This document shows positions 26,995-35,516 of a stretch of DNA of 64,000 nt, piece by piece. The DNA comes from Amycolatopsis sp. (GTDB lineage Bacteria; Actinomycetota; Actinomycetes; Mycobacteriales; Pseudonocardiaceae): positions 19,209 through 83,208 of the forward strand of contig NZ_JAODNM010000105.1 of assembly GCF_025464955.1 (NCBI RefSeq), read 5' to 3'. Numbering within the stretch: position 1 is the stretch's first letter; the number at the start of each line of letters is the position of its first letter. The position numbers were made by a program, and so were the translations under genes. Under the pieces are notes generated by a model. The model searched no databases, was not told where the DNA came from, and saw nothing but the letters and a program-made list of their open reading frames with translations.

Positions 26995-27630
26995 ATGGCG
27001 ACTTCCGTGCTTCGCGGCCGTCGGGGGCTTCTGCTCCTGGCGGCCGCCGTACTGGCCGTCCTCGCGGCGGTGGCACTCGTCCTGACCTCGCGCGAGCCTG
27101 CCGACGTGGCCATGAGCCAGGCCGGGCAGGAGCAGCTGCCGCCGGCGGGTTCGTCGGCGGGACCGGCCGCGATGGCGAAGTCCGAGCCGGTGTCGGTCGA
27201 CGTGCCGAAGATCGGCGCCCATTCGACGTTGATCTCCTTGGGACTCAACGCGGACGACACCGTCCAGGTGCCTCCGCTCAGCAACCCGATGCAGGCGGGC
27301 TGGTACGAGTACGGGCCGACCCCGGGCGAGCTCGGGCCGGCCGTCATCCTCGGCCACATCGACGGCAACAAGGACAAGGGCATCTTCTACGACTTGAAGA
27401 AACTGGCGCCGGGCGACGACATCTCGGTGGCCAGGCTGGACGGCACCACGGCGCATTTCGTGGTCTACAAGACCGACCTGGTGCCGAAGGATGCCTTCCA
27501 GCCGGATGCGGTGTACGGCAACACCCCCGGGCCCGAATTACGGCTGATCACCTGTGGAGGCAGCTTCGACCGGGCCGCGCACAACTATGTCGACAACGTG
27601 ATCGTGTACGCGAAGCTGGCTTCGGGTTAG
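26995..27630 (+). CDS. Sortase (class E/F type)
   Basis: Transpeptidase that would attach the surface protein to the cell wall. 211 residues: N-terminal membrane helix (11-31), Ala/Pro-rich stalk, and a sortase barrel with the catalytic His in ILGHID (H121), Cys in LITCGG (C187) and Arg in FDRAAHNY (R193). The short TCGGSFD and HNYVDNVIVYA segments match the sortases of high-GC actinobacteria. ATG start five bases after the substrate gene. Substrate assignment is from the operon only. Confidence 0.9.
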   Translation: MATSVLRGRRGLLLLAAAVLAVLAAVALVLTSREPADVAMSQAGQEQLPPAGSSAGPAAMAKSEPVSVDVPKIGAHSTLISLGLNADDTVQVPPLSNPMQAGWYEYGPTPGELGPAVILGHIDGNKDKGIFYDLKKLAPGDDISVARLDGTTAHFVVYKTDLVPKDAFQPDAVYGNTPGPELRLITCGGSFDRAAHNYVDNVIVYAKLASG

Positions 27631-27728
27631 CTTCCGGGCGCCCGGAGTGACAGTTCGGGTTTTGTCGGTGCCCGGTGCAAGACTGGTGAACAACGTCACA
27701 CCGCACCTACTCGCACTGGAGCACCGAG

Positions 27729-28538
27729 ATGACTTTCCGAGATTCACCATGGCCGGACGGCACGCCGTGCTGGGCCGACGTAGTGGTACAGGATCGTAAG
27801 CGCGCCATGGCTTTCTACGGTGGGCTGTTCGGCTGGGAGCTGGCCGAGGGCGGGCCGGACACAGGTGGTTACACGATGGCGTCGGTCGACGGGCGCCAGG
27901 TCGCGGGCATCGCCCAGGCCATGGATGCCGCGCAGCCCGCGTCGTGGACGACCTATCTCGCGGTGTCCGACGCGGACAAAGCCGTCGCCGCGATCGAGGA
28001 AGCGGGCGGCCAGATCCACGCGCCGGTGATGGACGTGCTGTCGCTGGGGCGGATGGCCATCGCCGCGGATCCGGGCGGGGCGGTCTTCGGGATCTGGCAG
28101 TCGGGCGACCACACCGGGTTCCAGGCGGCGAACCGGCCCGGGACGGTTAGCTGGAACGAGTGCATGACCCGCGACTTCGACGGGGCGAAAGCCTTCTACA
28201 CCAAGGTTTTCGGGCTCGGGGTGAGTGACATGTCGGCCCCGGGGTTCACCTACGCCACGTGGACCGTCGAAGGCCGGGTGGTCGGCGGGGTCGGCGCCCT
28301 GTCCGAGGACATGCCCGCGGAGATCCCCGCGCACTGGGGGACGTACTTCTCCGCGCGGGACACCGACGCTGTCGCGGCCAAGGCCGTCGAACTCGGGGGC
28401 ACGCTCACGTCCCCGGTTTTCGACTCCCCGCAGGGCCGTATCGCCCTTCTCACCGACGACCAGGGCGCCCCGTTCCGGGTGATCGCGCCGAACGACCAGT
28501 CCGGCTCCCCCGACGACTGGGACGACATCGAGTCCTAG
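27729..28538 (+). CDS. Two-domain VOC (glyoxalase-fold) protein
   Basis: 269 residues made of two vicinal-oxygen-chelate modules, about 10-125 and 140-260, each with the pattern W-x-D/C then RAMAFYGGLFGWEL or GAKAFYTKVFGLGV. This layout is like actinobacterial hydroxylase/resistance-type VOC proteins. Metal ligands are incomplete and the substrate is unknown. Its own transcription unit: a 98-base gap follows the sortase gene and a strong hairpin lies downstream, between it and convergent glpK. Confidence 0.78.
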   Translation: MTFRDSPWPDGTPCWADVVVQDRKRAMAFYGGLFGWELAEGGPDTGGYTMASVDGRQVAGIAQAMDAAQPASWTTYLAVSDADKAVAAIEEAGGQIHAPVMDVLSLGRMAIAADPGGAVFGIWQSGDHTGFQAANRPGTVSWNECMTRDFDGAKAFYTKVFGLGVSDMSAPGFTYATWTVEGRVVGGVGALSEDMPAEIPAHWGTYFSARDTDAVAAKAVELGGTLTSPVFDSPQGRIALLTDDQGAPFRVIAPNDQSGSPDDWDDIES

Positions 28539-28553
28539 TCGTCCCGACTGAAG

Positions 28554-28583
28554 AGCGGACCGTCCCCGCGAGGACGGTCCGCT
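28554..28583. terminator. Bidirectional hairpin between the VOC gene and glpK
   Basis: Perfect 12-base stem AGCGGACCGTCC/GGACGGTCCGCT with loop CCGCGA, between two convergent genes. No T-run on either side. Confidence 0.7.
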
Positions 28584-28621
28584 GCGACTGGTGCTTGGAG
28601 ACGCAGTGTCAAGCCTCAGTC

Positions 28622-30130
28622 CTAGTCTTCGACCCAGTCGAAGGTCTTGGTCACGGCCTTCTTCCAGTTCTTGTACTCGTGCTCACGACGGGAGTCGTCC
28701 ATCGCCGGGTCCCACTGCTTGTCCTTGGCCCAGTTGTTGCGAATGTCGTCCTCGCTCGCCCAGAACCCGACGGCCAGGCCGGCGGCGTACGCGGCACCGA
28801 GGGCGGTGGTTTCGGCTACCACCGGCCGGATCACCGGCACACCGAGGATGTCTGCCTGGAACTGCATGAGCAGCTCGTTGACGACCATGCCGCCGTCGAC
28901 CTTGAGCGATTTCAGCGGCACCCCGGAGTCGGCGTTCATCGCGTCGATGACCTCGCGGGACTGGAACGCGGTCGCCTCGAGCACCGCGCGCGCGAGGTGG
29001 CCCTTGTTGACGAACCGGGTGAGCCCGACGATCGCGCCGCGGGCGTCGGAACGCCAGTAGGGAGCGAACAGGCCCGAGAACGCGGGCACGAAGTACGCGC
29101 CGCCGTTGTCCTCGACGCTGCGGGCGTGCTCCTCGATCTCGGCGGCCGTGCCGATGAGGCCGAGGTTGTCCCGAAGCCACTGCACCAGCGAGCCGGTCAC
29201 CGCGACCGAGCCTTCGAGCGCGTAGATCGTGTCGTTGGTGCCGATCTTGTAGCAGACTGTGGTGAGCAGACCGTTCTCCGACATCACCTTCTCGGTACCG
29301 GTGTTGAGCAGCATGAAGTTGCCAGTGCCGTAGGTGTTCTTCGCCTCGCCGGGGGAGAGGCACGCCTGGCCGAAGGTGGCGGCCTGCTGGTCGCCGAGGA
29401 TGCCGGAGATCGGCACCCCGGCCAGCGCGCCCTTCTCGCGGACCTTGCCGTACTCCTCCGAGGAGGACCGGATCTCCGGCAGCATCGACAGCGGGATGCC
29501 CATGTCGGCGGCGTTGCCCTCGTCCCACTTCAGGGTGTCGAGGTCCATCAGCAGGGTGCGGGAGGCGTTGGTCGGGTCAGTGACGTGGATACCGCCGTCG
29601 ACGCCGCCGGTCATGTTCCACAGGACCCAGGTGTCCATGTTGCCGAACATCAGGTCGCCGGCCTCGGCGCGTTCGCGGGCGCCCTCGACGTTGTCGAGGA
29701 TCCACTTGACCTTCGGGCCGGAGAAGTAGGTGGCCAGCGGGAGCCCGGTCTTCTGCCGGTACCGCTCCTGGCCGCCCCCGAGTTCGCCGAGGTCCTTGAC
29801 GATCCGGTCGGTCCGGGTGTCCTGCCAGACGATCGCGTTGTACACCGGCTTGCCGGTCTTGCGGTCCCACACCAGCGCGGTCTCGCGCTGGTTGGTGATG
29901 CCGACGGCGACGATGTCGGCCGAGGTCAGGTCCGCCTTGGCCAGCGCGCCCGCGGCGACGGCCCGGGTGTTCTCCCAGATCTCTTCGGCGTTGTGCTCGA
30001 CCCAGCCCGCCTTCGGGAAGATCTGCTCGTGTTCGCGCTGGTCCGAAGCGACCACGCGGCCGGAGTGGTTGAAGATCATGCAGCGGGTCGACGTCGTGCC
30101 CTGGTCGATCGCGGCGACGTAGGAAGTCAT
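28622..30130 (-). CDS. glpK: Glycerol kinase
   Basis: Phosphorylates glycerol to glycerol-3-phosphate with ATP. 502 residues, the usual length, with the FGGY-kinase ATP motif DQGTTSTR (9-16), the glycerol-binding WQDTRTD and TYFSGPKVKWILDNV, and the C-terminal signature LKVDGGMVVNELLMQFQADI. The ATG has a good CTGGAG ribosome site 8 bases ahead; a longer frame upstream runs into the glpF end. It follows glpF by 23 bases in one operon, divergent from glpD. Confidence 0.97.
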   Translation of the reverse strand: MTSYVAAIDQGTTSTRCMIFNHSGRVVASDQREHEQIFPKAGWVEHNAEEIWENTRAVAAGALAKADLTSADIVAVGITNQRETALVWDRKTGKPVYNAIVWQDTRTDRIVKDLGELGGGQERYRQKTGLPLATYFSGPKVKWILDNVEGARERAEAGDLMFGNMDTWVLWNMTGGVDGGIHVTDPTNASRTLLMDLDTLKWDEGNAADMGIPLSMLPEIRSSSEEYGKVREKGALAGVPISGILGDQQAATFGQACLSPGEAKNTYGTGNFMLLNTGTEKVMSENGLLTTVCYKIGTNDTIYALEGSVAVTGSLVQWLRDNLGLIGTAAEIEEHARSVEDNGGAYFVPAFSGLFAPYWRSDARGAIVGLTRFVNKGHLARAVLEATAFQSREVIDAMNADSGVPLKSLKVDGGMVVNELLMQFQADILGVPVIRPVVAETTALGAAYAAGLAVGFWASEDDIRNNWAKDKQWDPAMDDSRREHEYKNWKKAVTKTFDWVED

Positions 30131-30153
30131 CAAAGCTCCAGTTTCGGAAGAGG

Positions 30154-30894
30154 TCACTTGGTGGCGAGGAAGAGCAGCGCGGCGAGCGAACCGCCGACCA
30201 GCGGTCCGACGACCGGGATCCAGGCGTAGCCCCAGTTCCCGCTGCTCTTGCCCTTGATCGGCATCAGGAACGAGTACGCGATGCGGGGCCCGAGGTCACG
30301 CGCGGGGTTGATGGCGTACCCGGTCGGGCCGCCGAGCGAGGTACCGATGACCAGCACGACGAACGCGACGCCCGCGTAGCCGAGCGCGCCGTTGCCGAAC
30401 TGGGGGAGGCCGGCCTTGTCCATCCCGGCACCCGGGCTGAACAGGATGAACGCGATCAGCACGAAGGTACCGATGATCTCGGTGACCAGGTTCCACACGG
30501 TGTTCTTGATCTGCGGCCCGGTGGAGAAGATGCCGAGGGTGTTCTCCGGCTCGGGGTGGTCGTCGAACTGGAGTTTGTAGGCCGCCCAGCAGAGCATGGC
30601 GCCGATGATCGCGCCGACCATCTGGCCGGCCACGTAGTAGGGCACGTCGGCCCATTTGGTTTTGCCGGCGATCGCCAGCCCGAGGGTGACGGCGGGGTTG
30701 AGGTGCGCCCCGCTCTTGTCGGCGATGCTGGCGCCGGTGAAGACGGCGAACGCCCAGCCGACGGTGATGAAGAGGATCCCGCCGCCGTTGCCGTTGGTCT
30801 TACGCAGTACGTGGTTGGCGACGACACCTGTACCGAGCAGGATCAGCACGGCGGTACCGAGCGTCTCCCACAAGAAAATCGAGCCCGCGGTCAT
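30154..30894 (-). CDS. glpF: Glycerol facilitator (aquaglyceroporin)
   Basis: Channel for glycerol across the inner membrane. 246 residues with six membrane helices and the two MIP signatures NPAVT (66-70) and NPARD (196-200); the Asp after the second motif is typical of glycerol rather than water channels. The ATG has GGAGGGG in good position. First gene of the glpF-glpK operon, which is transcribed away from glpD; the 239 bases between them hold a TTGACA (30943-30948, minus strand) that may be the minus-35 of this operon. Confidence 0.95.
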   Translation of the reverse strand: MTAGSIFLWETLGTAVLILLGTGVVANHVLRKTNGNGGGILFITVGWAFAVFTGASIADKSGAHLNPAVTLGLAIAGKTKWADVPYYVAGQMVGAIIGAMLCWAAYKLQFDDHPEPENTLGIFSTGPQIKNTVWNLVTEIIGTFVLIAFILFSPGAGMDKAGLPQFGNGALGYAGVAFVVLVIGTSLGGPTGYAINPARDLGPRIAYSFLMPIKGKSSGNWGYAWIPVVGPLVGGSLAALLFLATK

Positions 30895-31133
30895 ACTTGC
30901 CCCTCCACACTGGACACTTCCTGTGCAGGGTCGAGCACGCCATGTCAACGGCGCCATTGCCGACCCACGATCGAGTGAACGCTACCGCCAGGTAACGGAT
31001 CCATCCAGGCGCCAGCAGGCCCAATCTTTTCAAGATCGACGAGCGTTGCGCCACACGAGACCTTCTGCGGAGGTGCGCCGGCCGCGCGACGTGACATGCT
31101 GGAAGCCTCGAGAAAACCGAGGAGGAGTGTCAC
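30895..31133. promoter_or_regulatory. Divergent control region of glpFK and glpD
   Basis: 239 bases without a gene. A minus-strand TTGACA at 30943-30948 could be the minus-35 of glpF, but no good minus-10 follows. A small symmetric unit TACC-GCCA-GGTA is at 30980-30991. The glpD start is preceded by GAGGAGTGT. No regulator gene of the glycerol pathway was found nearby. Confidence 0.4.
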
Positions 31134-32870
31134 GTGGGCGAGTCGCGGCGAACAGAGGCCAACCCGGCGCAGTTGGGTCCACTGAAGCGGGAAGAGTCCT
31201 GGCAGCGGCTCGGCAAGGACACCTTCGACGTCGTGGTCATCGGCGGCGGGGTTGTCGGGGCGGGCACCGCACTGGACGCTGCCACCCGCGGCTTACGGGT
31301 CGCGCTGGTCGAGGCGCGAGACCTCGCGGCCGGGACATCGAGCCGGTCGAGCAAACTTTTTCACGGCGGGCTGCGGTACCTGGAGCAGCTCGAGTTCGGC
31401 CTGGTGCGCGAGGCGCTCAAGGAGCGCGAACTGATGCTGACCACGATCGCTCCGCACCTGGTCAAGCCGGTGAGCTTCCTGTACCCGCTGACCAAGCGCG
31501 TGTGGGAGCGGCCGTACACCGCCGCCGGGCTGTTCATGTACGACCGGATGGGCGGCGCGCGGTCCGTGCCCGGCCAAAAGCACCTGACCCGCGCGGGCGC
31601 GCTGCGGATGGTCCCAGCGCTCAAGCGCGACGCGCTCATCGGCGGCATCCGTTATTACGACGCCCAGTCCGACGACGCGCGTCACACCATGACAGTCGCC
31701 CGCACGGCGGCGCATTACGGTGCCGTCATCCGCACGTCGACGCAGGTCGTGGGTTTCCTGCGGGAGGCGGACCGGGTGTCCGGAGTCCGTGTGCGTGACG
31801 TCGAGGACGGCCGCGAGACCGAGATCCACGCCAGCGTCGTGATCAACTGCACCGGTGTCTGGACCGACGAGCTGCAGAAGCTTTCCGGCGGCCGCGGCCG
31901 GTTCCGCGTCCGCGCGAGCAAGGGTGTCCACATCGTCGTCCCGCGTGACCGGATCGTGTCCGAGTCCGGGATGATCCTGCGCACCGAGAAGTCCGTGCTG
32001 TTCGTGATCCCGTGGCGCAACCACTGGATCGTCGGGACCACCGACACGGACTGGAATCTCGACCTGGCGCATCCAGCGGCCACCAAGCACGACATCGACT
32101 ACCTGCTCGAACACGTCAACTCAGTGCTCGCGACGCCGCTGACGCACGAAGACATCGAGGGCGTCTACGCCGGCCTTCGGCCGCTGCTGGCAGGGGAGAG
32201 CGAAGAGAGCTCGAAGTTGTCGCGTGAGCACGCTGTCGCGCGCGTTTCGCCGGGTCTCGTCGCGATCGCCGGCGGCAAGTACACGACGTACCGGGTTATG
32301 GCGGCCGACGCCGTCGACGCCGCCTCGCCCGACCTGCCCGGGCGGCCGCAGCCGTCGATCACCGACAAGGTTCCGCTGCTCGGCGCCGACGGTTACCACG
32401 CGTTGGTCAACCAGGCCGATCACCTCGCGGCCGAGCACGGTCTGCACCCGTACCGCGTGCGGCACCTTCTCGACCGCTACGGCTCGATGATCCACGAGGT
32501 CCTCGCGCTGGCCGAAGGCCGTCCGGAGCTGCTGAAGCCGCTCGAAACCGCCCCGGACTACCTGGCTGTCGAAGCTGTCTACGCCGCCAGCCACGAAGGT
32601 GCGTTGCACCTGGACGACGTCCTCGCGCGACGTACCCGGATCTCGATCGAGTACGCGCACCGCGGGGTCGACTGCGCCGAGCAGGTCGCCGGCCTGGTGA
32701 GCGAGGTCCTCGGCTGGTCGGCCGAGACGGCCGCGCGCGAGGTCGAGGTCTACAAGGCGCGTGTCCAGGCTGAGCGCGACTCGCAGTCGCAGCCCAGCGA
32801 CGAGGCCGCGGACGCCCTGCGCATCGCTGCCCCCGAGGCTCGTTCGGGGATCGTCGAACCCGTGATCTGA
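31134..32870 (+). CDS. glpD: Glycerol-3-phosphate dehydrogenase (FAD, quinone-linked)
   Basis: Oxidises glycerol-3-phosphate to dihydroxyacetone phosphate at the membrane. 578 residues with the FAD motif VVVIGGGVVGAGTALDAA (33-50), the family signature SRSSKLFHGGLRYLEQLEFG, substrate region IVGTTDTDW and the C-terminal alpha-helical DAO_C domain with RRTRISIEYAHRG. GTG start behind GAGGAG. With glpF and glpK it completes entry of glycerol into central metabolism; in M. tuberculosis glpD2 is likewise next to lpdA. It converges with the ligase gene four bases past its stop. Confidence 0.96.
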   Translation: MGESRRTEANPAQLGPLKREESWQRLGKDTFDVVVIGGGVVGAGTALDAATRGLRVALVEARDLAAGTSSRSSKLFHGGLRYLEQLEFGLVREALKERELMLTTIAPHLVKPVSFLYPLTKRVWERPYTAAGLFMYDRMGGARSVPGQKHLTRAGALRMVPALKRDALIGGIRYYDAQSDDARHTMTVARTAAHYGAVIRTSTQVVGFLREADRVSGVRVRDVEDGRETEIHASVVINCTGVWTDELQKLSGGRGRFRVRASKGVHIVVPRDRIVSESGMILRTEKSVLFVIPWRNHWIVGTTDTDWNLDLAHPAATKHDIDYLLEHVNSVLATPLTHEDIEGVYAGLRPLLAGESEESSKLSREHAVARVSPGLVAIAGGKYTTYRVMAADAVDAASPDLPGRPQPSITDKVPLLGADGYHALVNQADHLAAEHGLHPYRVRHLLDRYGSMIHEVLALAEGRPELLKPLETAPDYLAVEAVYAASHEGALHLDDVLARRTRISIEYAHRGVDCAEQVAGLVSEVLGWSAETAAREVEVYKARVQAERDSQSQPSDEAADALRIAAPEARSGIVEPVI

Positions 32871-32874
32871 CGGT

Positions 32875-34287
32875 TTAGGGACCTGCGCGGAGGGCGGCCT
32901 TGTCCACTTTGCCGATGGCGGTGAGGGGGAGGGCGTCGGCGAAGGCGACGCTTGCGGGCACGAAATGCGGTTGGCCGAGTTCGGCGAGTACGTGGGTTTT
33001 GACGTCGTCTGCCGTCAACGCGCCGGGTTGCGTTGCGACAACGACGGCGTGGATGACTTCGCTGTCCTCCGTGGGGATGCCGATGACGGCCGCGGCGCGG
33101 ACGTCCGGGTGCGTGGCGAGCGCGTTTTCGACCGTGGTCGAGGCGACCTTGGTGCCGTGTTCGCCGGTGATGATGACGTCGTTGAGCCGGTCCAGCAGGT
33201 AGAGGTAGCCGTCGTCGTCGAAACGGCCGACGTCGCCGGTGCGCAGCCAGCCGTCGCCGATCGGCGGCCTGCCGAGGTAACCGTCCATCATCGACAGTCC
33301 GCGGACGAGGATCTCGCCGTGGTCGATCGTGGCTTCCATGCCCGGGACGATGCGGCCGACCGAGCCGAGCCGGTCCGGAAATCCGTCGAGCTCGGCGGCG
33401 GAAATGCCGGCGATCATCGGCGCTTCGGTGAGCCCATACCCCTGCCCGACGACCGGGCCGAAGACGTCGAGTGCCTGCGCCAGCCGGCTCGGGGACAGCG
33501 GTGCCGCGCCGAGGGACAGGGAACGCACGCTGCTGATGTCGGTCGCCGCCATCGCCGGGTGATCCAGCACGGCGGCTAGTCGCGGCGGGGTCAGCGACAG
33601 CGTGCCGATCCGGTGTTTCGCGATGGCTTCCAGCACGGCACCGGCGTCAAAACTGTTGTGCAGCACCAGGATGTCACGTCGCAGCAGGGCGCCGAGGGTG
33701 GTCGCGTTGCCGGTCATATGGGACATCGGCGCGATCAGCAGGGTACGGCCGGGGCCCGCCGGGTCCGGCGCGAAGATGTGGGCCATGCCGTCGTAGATCC
33801 CGCTGTGCACGATCAGTTTCGGGGTGCCGGTGGTGCCGCCGGTGGGGAAGATGAGCCGGACTGACGCCGGTAGCTCGATCGGATGATCTCCTTGGCGGGT
33901 AAGGAGATCATCCAGCGAGACAGACCGGACGGCGTCGCGCAGGTCGGTGTTACCCCGTCGTGGATCGATCACCAGGAGCGTGACGTCCGCGGCCTTCAGC
34001 GCGGCCAGCCTGTCCGGTAGGCTCGCGGATTCGGCGATCAGCAGCACAGTGGCGCCCCGCAGTTGCGCGGCCAACTGGACGAGGATCGTCTCCGGCCGGT
34101 TGCCACCGAGGATGCCGACGACCTCCGCGGTGCCGACGCCCTCGCCCGCCAACGCCGCGTGCAGCCGCCGCAGAATGCTTGCCGCATCACGGAAACTGGT
34201 CTCGACGCCGTCGTGGTGGAACGCGACCGCGTCTCCGCCGTCGTTGAGCGAGCGGAGTACACGCGTCAGGAAGAGGCTCGGCTCCAC
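32875..34287 (-). CDS. Adenylate-forming acyl-CoA synthetase/ligase
   Basis: A 470-residue member of the ANL superfamily. ATP loop IFPTGGTTGTPKLIVH, the A5 motif YGLTEAP, A7-A8 LRTGDVGRFDDDGYLYLLDRL and the C-terminal Lys region LTAIGKVDK. It activates some carboxylic acid as an acyl-adenylate, probably to a CoA ester; it is shorter than fatty-acid ligases, nearer to salicylate/benzoate-type ligases, but the substrate is unknown. The GTG start lies inside the end of the GNAT gene (22-base overlap) and has an AAGGTGAT ribosome site. A perfect 13-base inverted repeat lies inside (33881-33913). Confidence 0.82.
   Translation of the reverse strand: MEPSLFLTRVLRSLNDGGDAVAFHHDGVETSFRDAASILRRLHAALAGEGVGTAEVVGILGGNRPETILVQLAAQLRGATVLLIAESASLPDRLAALKAADVTLLVIDPRRGNTDLRDAVRSVSLDDLLTRQGDHPIELPASVRLIFPTGGTTGTPKLIVHSGIYDGMAHIFAPDPAGPGRTLLIAPMSHMTGNATTLGALLRRDILVLHNSFDAGAVLEAIAKHRIGTLSLTPPRLAAVLDHPAMAATDISSVRSLSLGAAPLSPSRLAQALDVFGPVVGQGYGLTEAPMIAGISAAELDGFPDRLGSVGRIVPGMEATIDHGEILVRGLSMMDGYLGRPPIGDGWLRTGDVGRFDDDGYLYLLDRLNDVIITGEHGTKVASTTVENALATHPDVRAAAVIGIPTEDSEVIHAVVVATQPGALTADDVKTHVLAELGQPHFVPASVAFADALPLTAIGKVDKAALRAGP
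33881..33913. repeat. Perfect inverted repeat inside the ligase gene
   Basis: Arms GGATGATCTCCTT and AAGGAGATCATCC with a 7-base loop, encoding LDDLLTRQGDHP. It uses codons that are rare in this genome (GAT, CTT, GGA, CAT). Function unknown. Confidence 0.75.
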
Positions 34288-34799
34288 CGGATCACCTTCT
34301 CGCCGGTCGGGGCGAGGTCGGGCTTCGCGCCGAGCAGGGTGAACTCGCAGCGCTTGGCGACGGCAGCCGAAGCGAGGTTGGACTCCAGGTGTTCGTAACC
34401 GACGGCTTCCAGCCCCAACGCGCCGAAGCCGAACCGTAGTGCGGCACTCAAGGCCGTCGACGCGACGCCCCGGCCGCGGGCGCGCGGGTGTACCCAGATC
34501 GCCGACTCGGCGGTGTGCGCGTCGAGGTCCAGGTTCTTCAGGCCGACCTCGCCCAGTAGATCGCCGGTGGTCGGCTCCGCGATCGCCCACGAGCACCGCC
34601 GGTCGGCAGCCCATTCGGCGCTGCGGAGCTCGACGTACTCGGCCGCTTCGTCGAGGTTGCGGACGCGGAGGTTGAGGATGAAGCGCCGGTGCGTCGGGTC
34701 GGCGAAACCCTCGATGAGCAGGGGCCGGTCGTCCATGAGCTGGTCGGCCCGCAACTGGCGCAGATAGAACTCGCCCGTGTTGATCTCCACCGGTTCCAC
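34266..34799 (-). CDS. GNAT-family N-acetyltransferase (RimJ/RimL-like)
   Basis: 177 residues with the GNAT acetyl-CoA loop VHPRARGRGVASTAL (about 102-116) and the RimJ-type pattern LGEVGLKNLDLDAHTAESAIW then GALGLEAVGYEHLESNLAS. The acceptor, often a protein N terminus or an amine, is unknown. GTG start. Its end overlaps the ligase start by 22 bases, so the two are co-transcribed. Confidence 0.82.
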   Translation of the reverse strand: MEPVEINTGEFYLRQLRADQLMDDRPLLIEGFADPTHRRFILNLRVRNLDEAAEYVELRSAEWAADRRCSWAIAEPTTGDLLGEVGLKNLDLDAHTAESAIWVHPRARGRGVASTALSAALRFGFGALGLEAVGYEHLESNLASAAVAKRCEFTLLGAKPDLAPTGEKVIRWSRASS

Positions 34800-34817
34800 C
34801 CGCCGACCCTACTTGAC

Positions 34818-34839
34818 CGCAACTCGACGGCGAGTTGCG
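34818..34839. repeat. Palindromic repeat, solo copy 1
   Basis: Arms CGCAACTCG and CGAGTTGCG around loop ACGG. Same unit at 34857-34886, 53863-53890 and, with one change, 43704-43725 and 55036-55057. Confidence 0.85.
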
Positions 34840-34856
34840 ATCGTGGGGGATACCAA

Positions 34857-34886
34857 CTACCGCAACTCGACGGCGAGTTGCGGTAG
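34857..34886. repeat. Palindromic repeat, solo copy 2
   Basis: Same unit with the stem lengthened to 13 bases: CTACCGCAACTCG / CGAGTTGCGGTAG, loop ACGG. It lies ten bases past the stop of the response-regulator gene and may end its transcript. Confidence 0.85.
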
Positions 34887-34895
34887 GGAACCGGG

Positions 34896-35516
34896 TCAGC
34901 TGAGGATGCGGCGGCGGTAGGCCTCGCCGACGGCGGCCGCGCGGTCGCGGACCTCGAACTTCGCGTAGATGTGCAGCAGGTGGGTCTTGATGCTCGCCTC
35001 GCTGATGAACAGCGCCGCCGCCGCGGACCGGTTCGTCGCGCCGTCCGCGATCAGCGTCAGCACCTCCAGCTCCCGTTTGGTCAGTTTGCTCTGCGGCGGC
35101 TTACGGGCCCGGCTCATCAGCTTGCCCGCCACCGACGGCGACAGCACCGACTCACCTCGCGCGGCGGACCGGACCGCACGCAGCAGTTCGACGGTCGGCG
35201 CGTCCTTGAGCAGGTACCCGGTGGCGCCCGCTTCGATGGCAGGCAGGACGTCGGTTTCGGAATCGAACGTGGTCAGCACGAGGACCCGGACGGCGGGGAA
35301 CGACCCGCGGATCGCCTTGATCGCGCTCACTCCGTCCATCTGCGGCATCCGCAGGTCCATCAGCACCAGGTCCGGTTCGAGCCGAGTGACCAGCGCGAGC
35401 GCTTCGGCGCCGTTCCCGGCTTCGCCGACGACTTCGATGTCGGTCTCGCCGGTGAACGTGCCCCGCAGCCCGTCGCGGAGGATCGGGTGATCGTCGACGA
35501 TCAACAGCCGGATCAC
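34896..35516 (-). CDS. NarL/LuxR-family response regulator
   Basis: 206 residues: receiver domain with acidic pocket DD (8-9), phospho-acceptor D54 in VLMDLRMP and K104 in YLLKDA; then a LuxR-type helix-turn-helix (LTKRELEVLTLIADGATNRS, ISEASIKTHLLHIYAKF). GTG start overlapping the stop of the sensor kinase (GTGA), so the two form one operon. Target genes are not visible. Downstream lies a 13-base hairpin of the palindromic repeat family. Confidence 0.93.
   Translation of the reverse strand: MIRLLIVDDHPILRDGLRGTFTGETDIEVVGEAGNGAEALALVTRLEPDLVLMDLRMPQMDGVSAIKAIRGSFPAVRVLVLTTFDSETDVLPAIEAGATGYLLKDAPTVELLRAVRSAARGESVLSPSVAGKLMSRARKPPQSKLTKRELEVLTLIADGATNRSAAAALFISEASIKTHLLHIYAKFEVRDRAAAVGEAYRRRILS

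Noticed and set aside
28259..30229. Very long open frame (656 codons) antisense to glpK
   Set aside because: High-GC DNA gives long stop-free antisense frames; it has no protein motif, and glpK on the other strand is beyond doubt.
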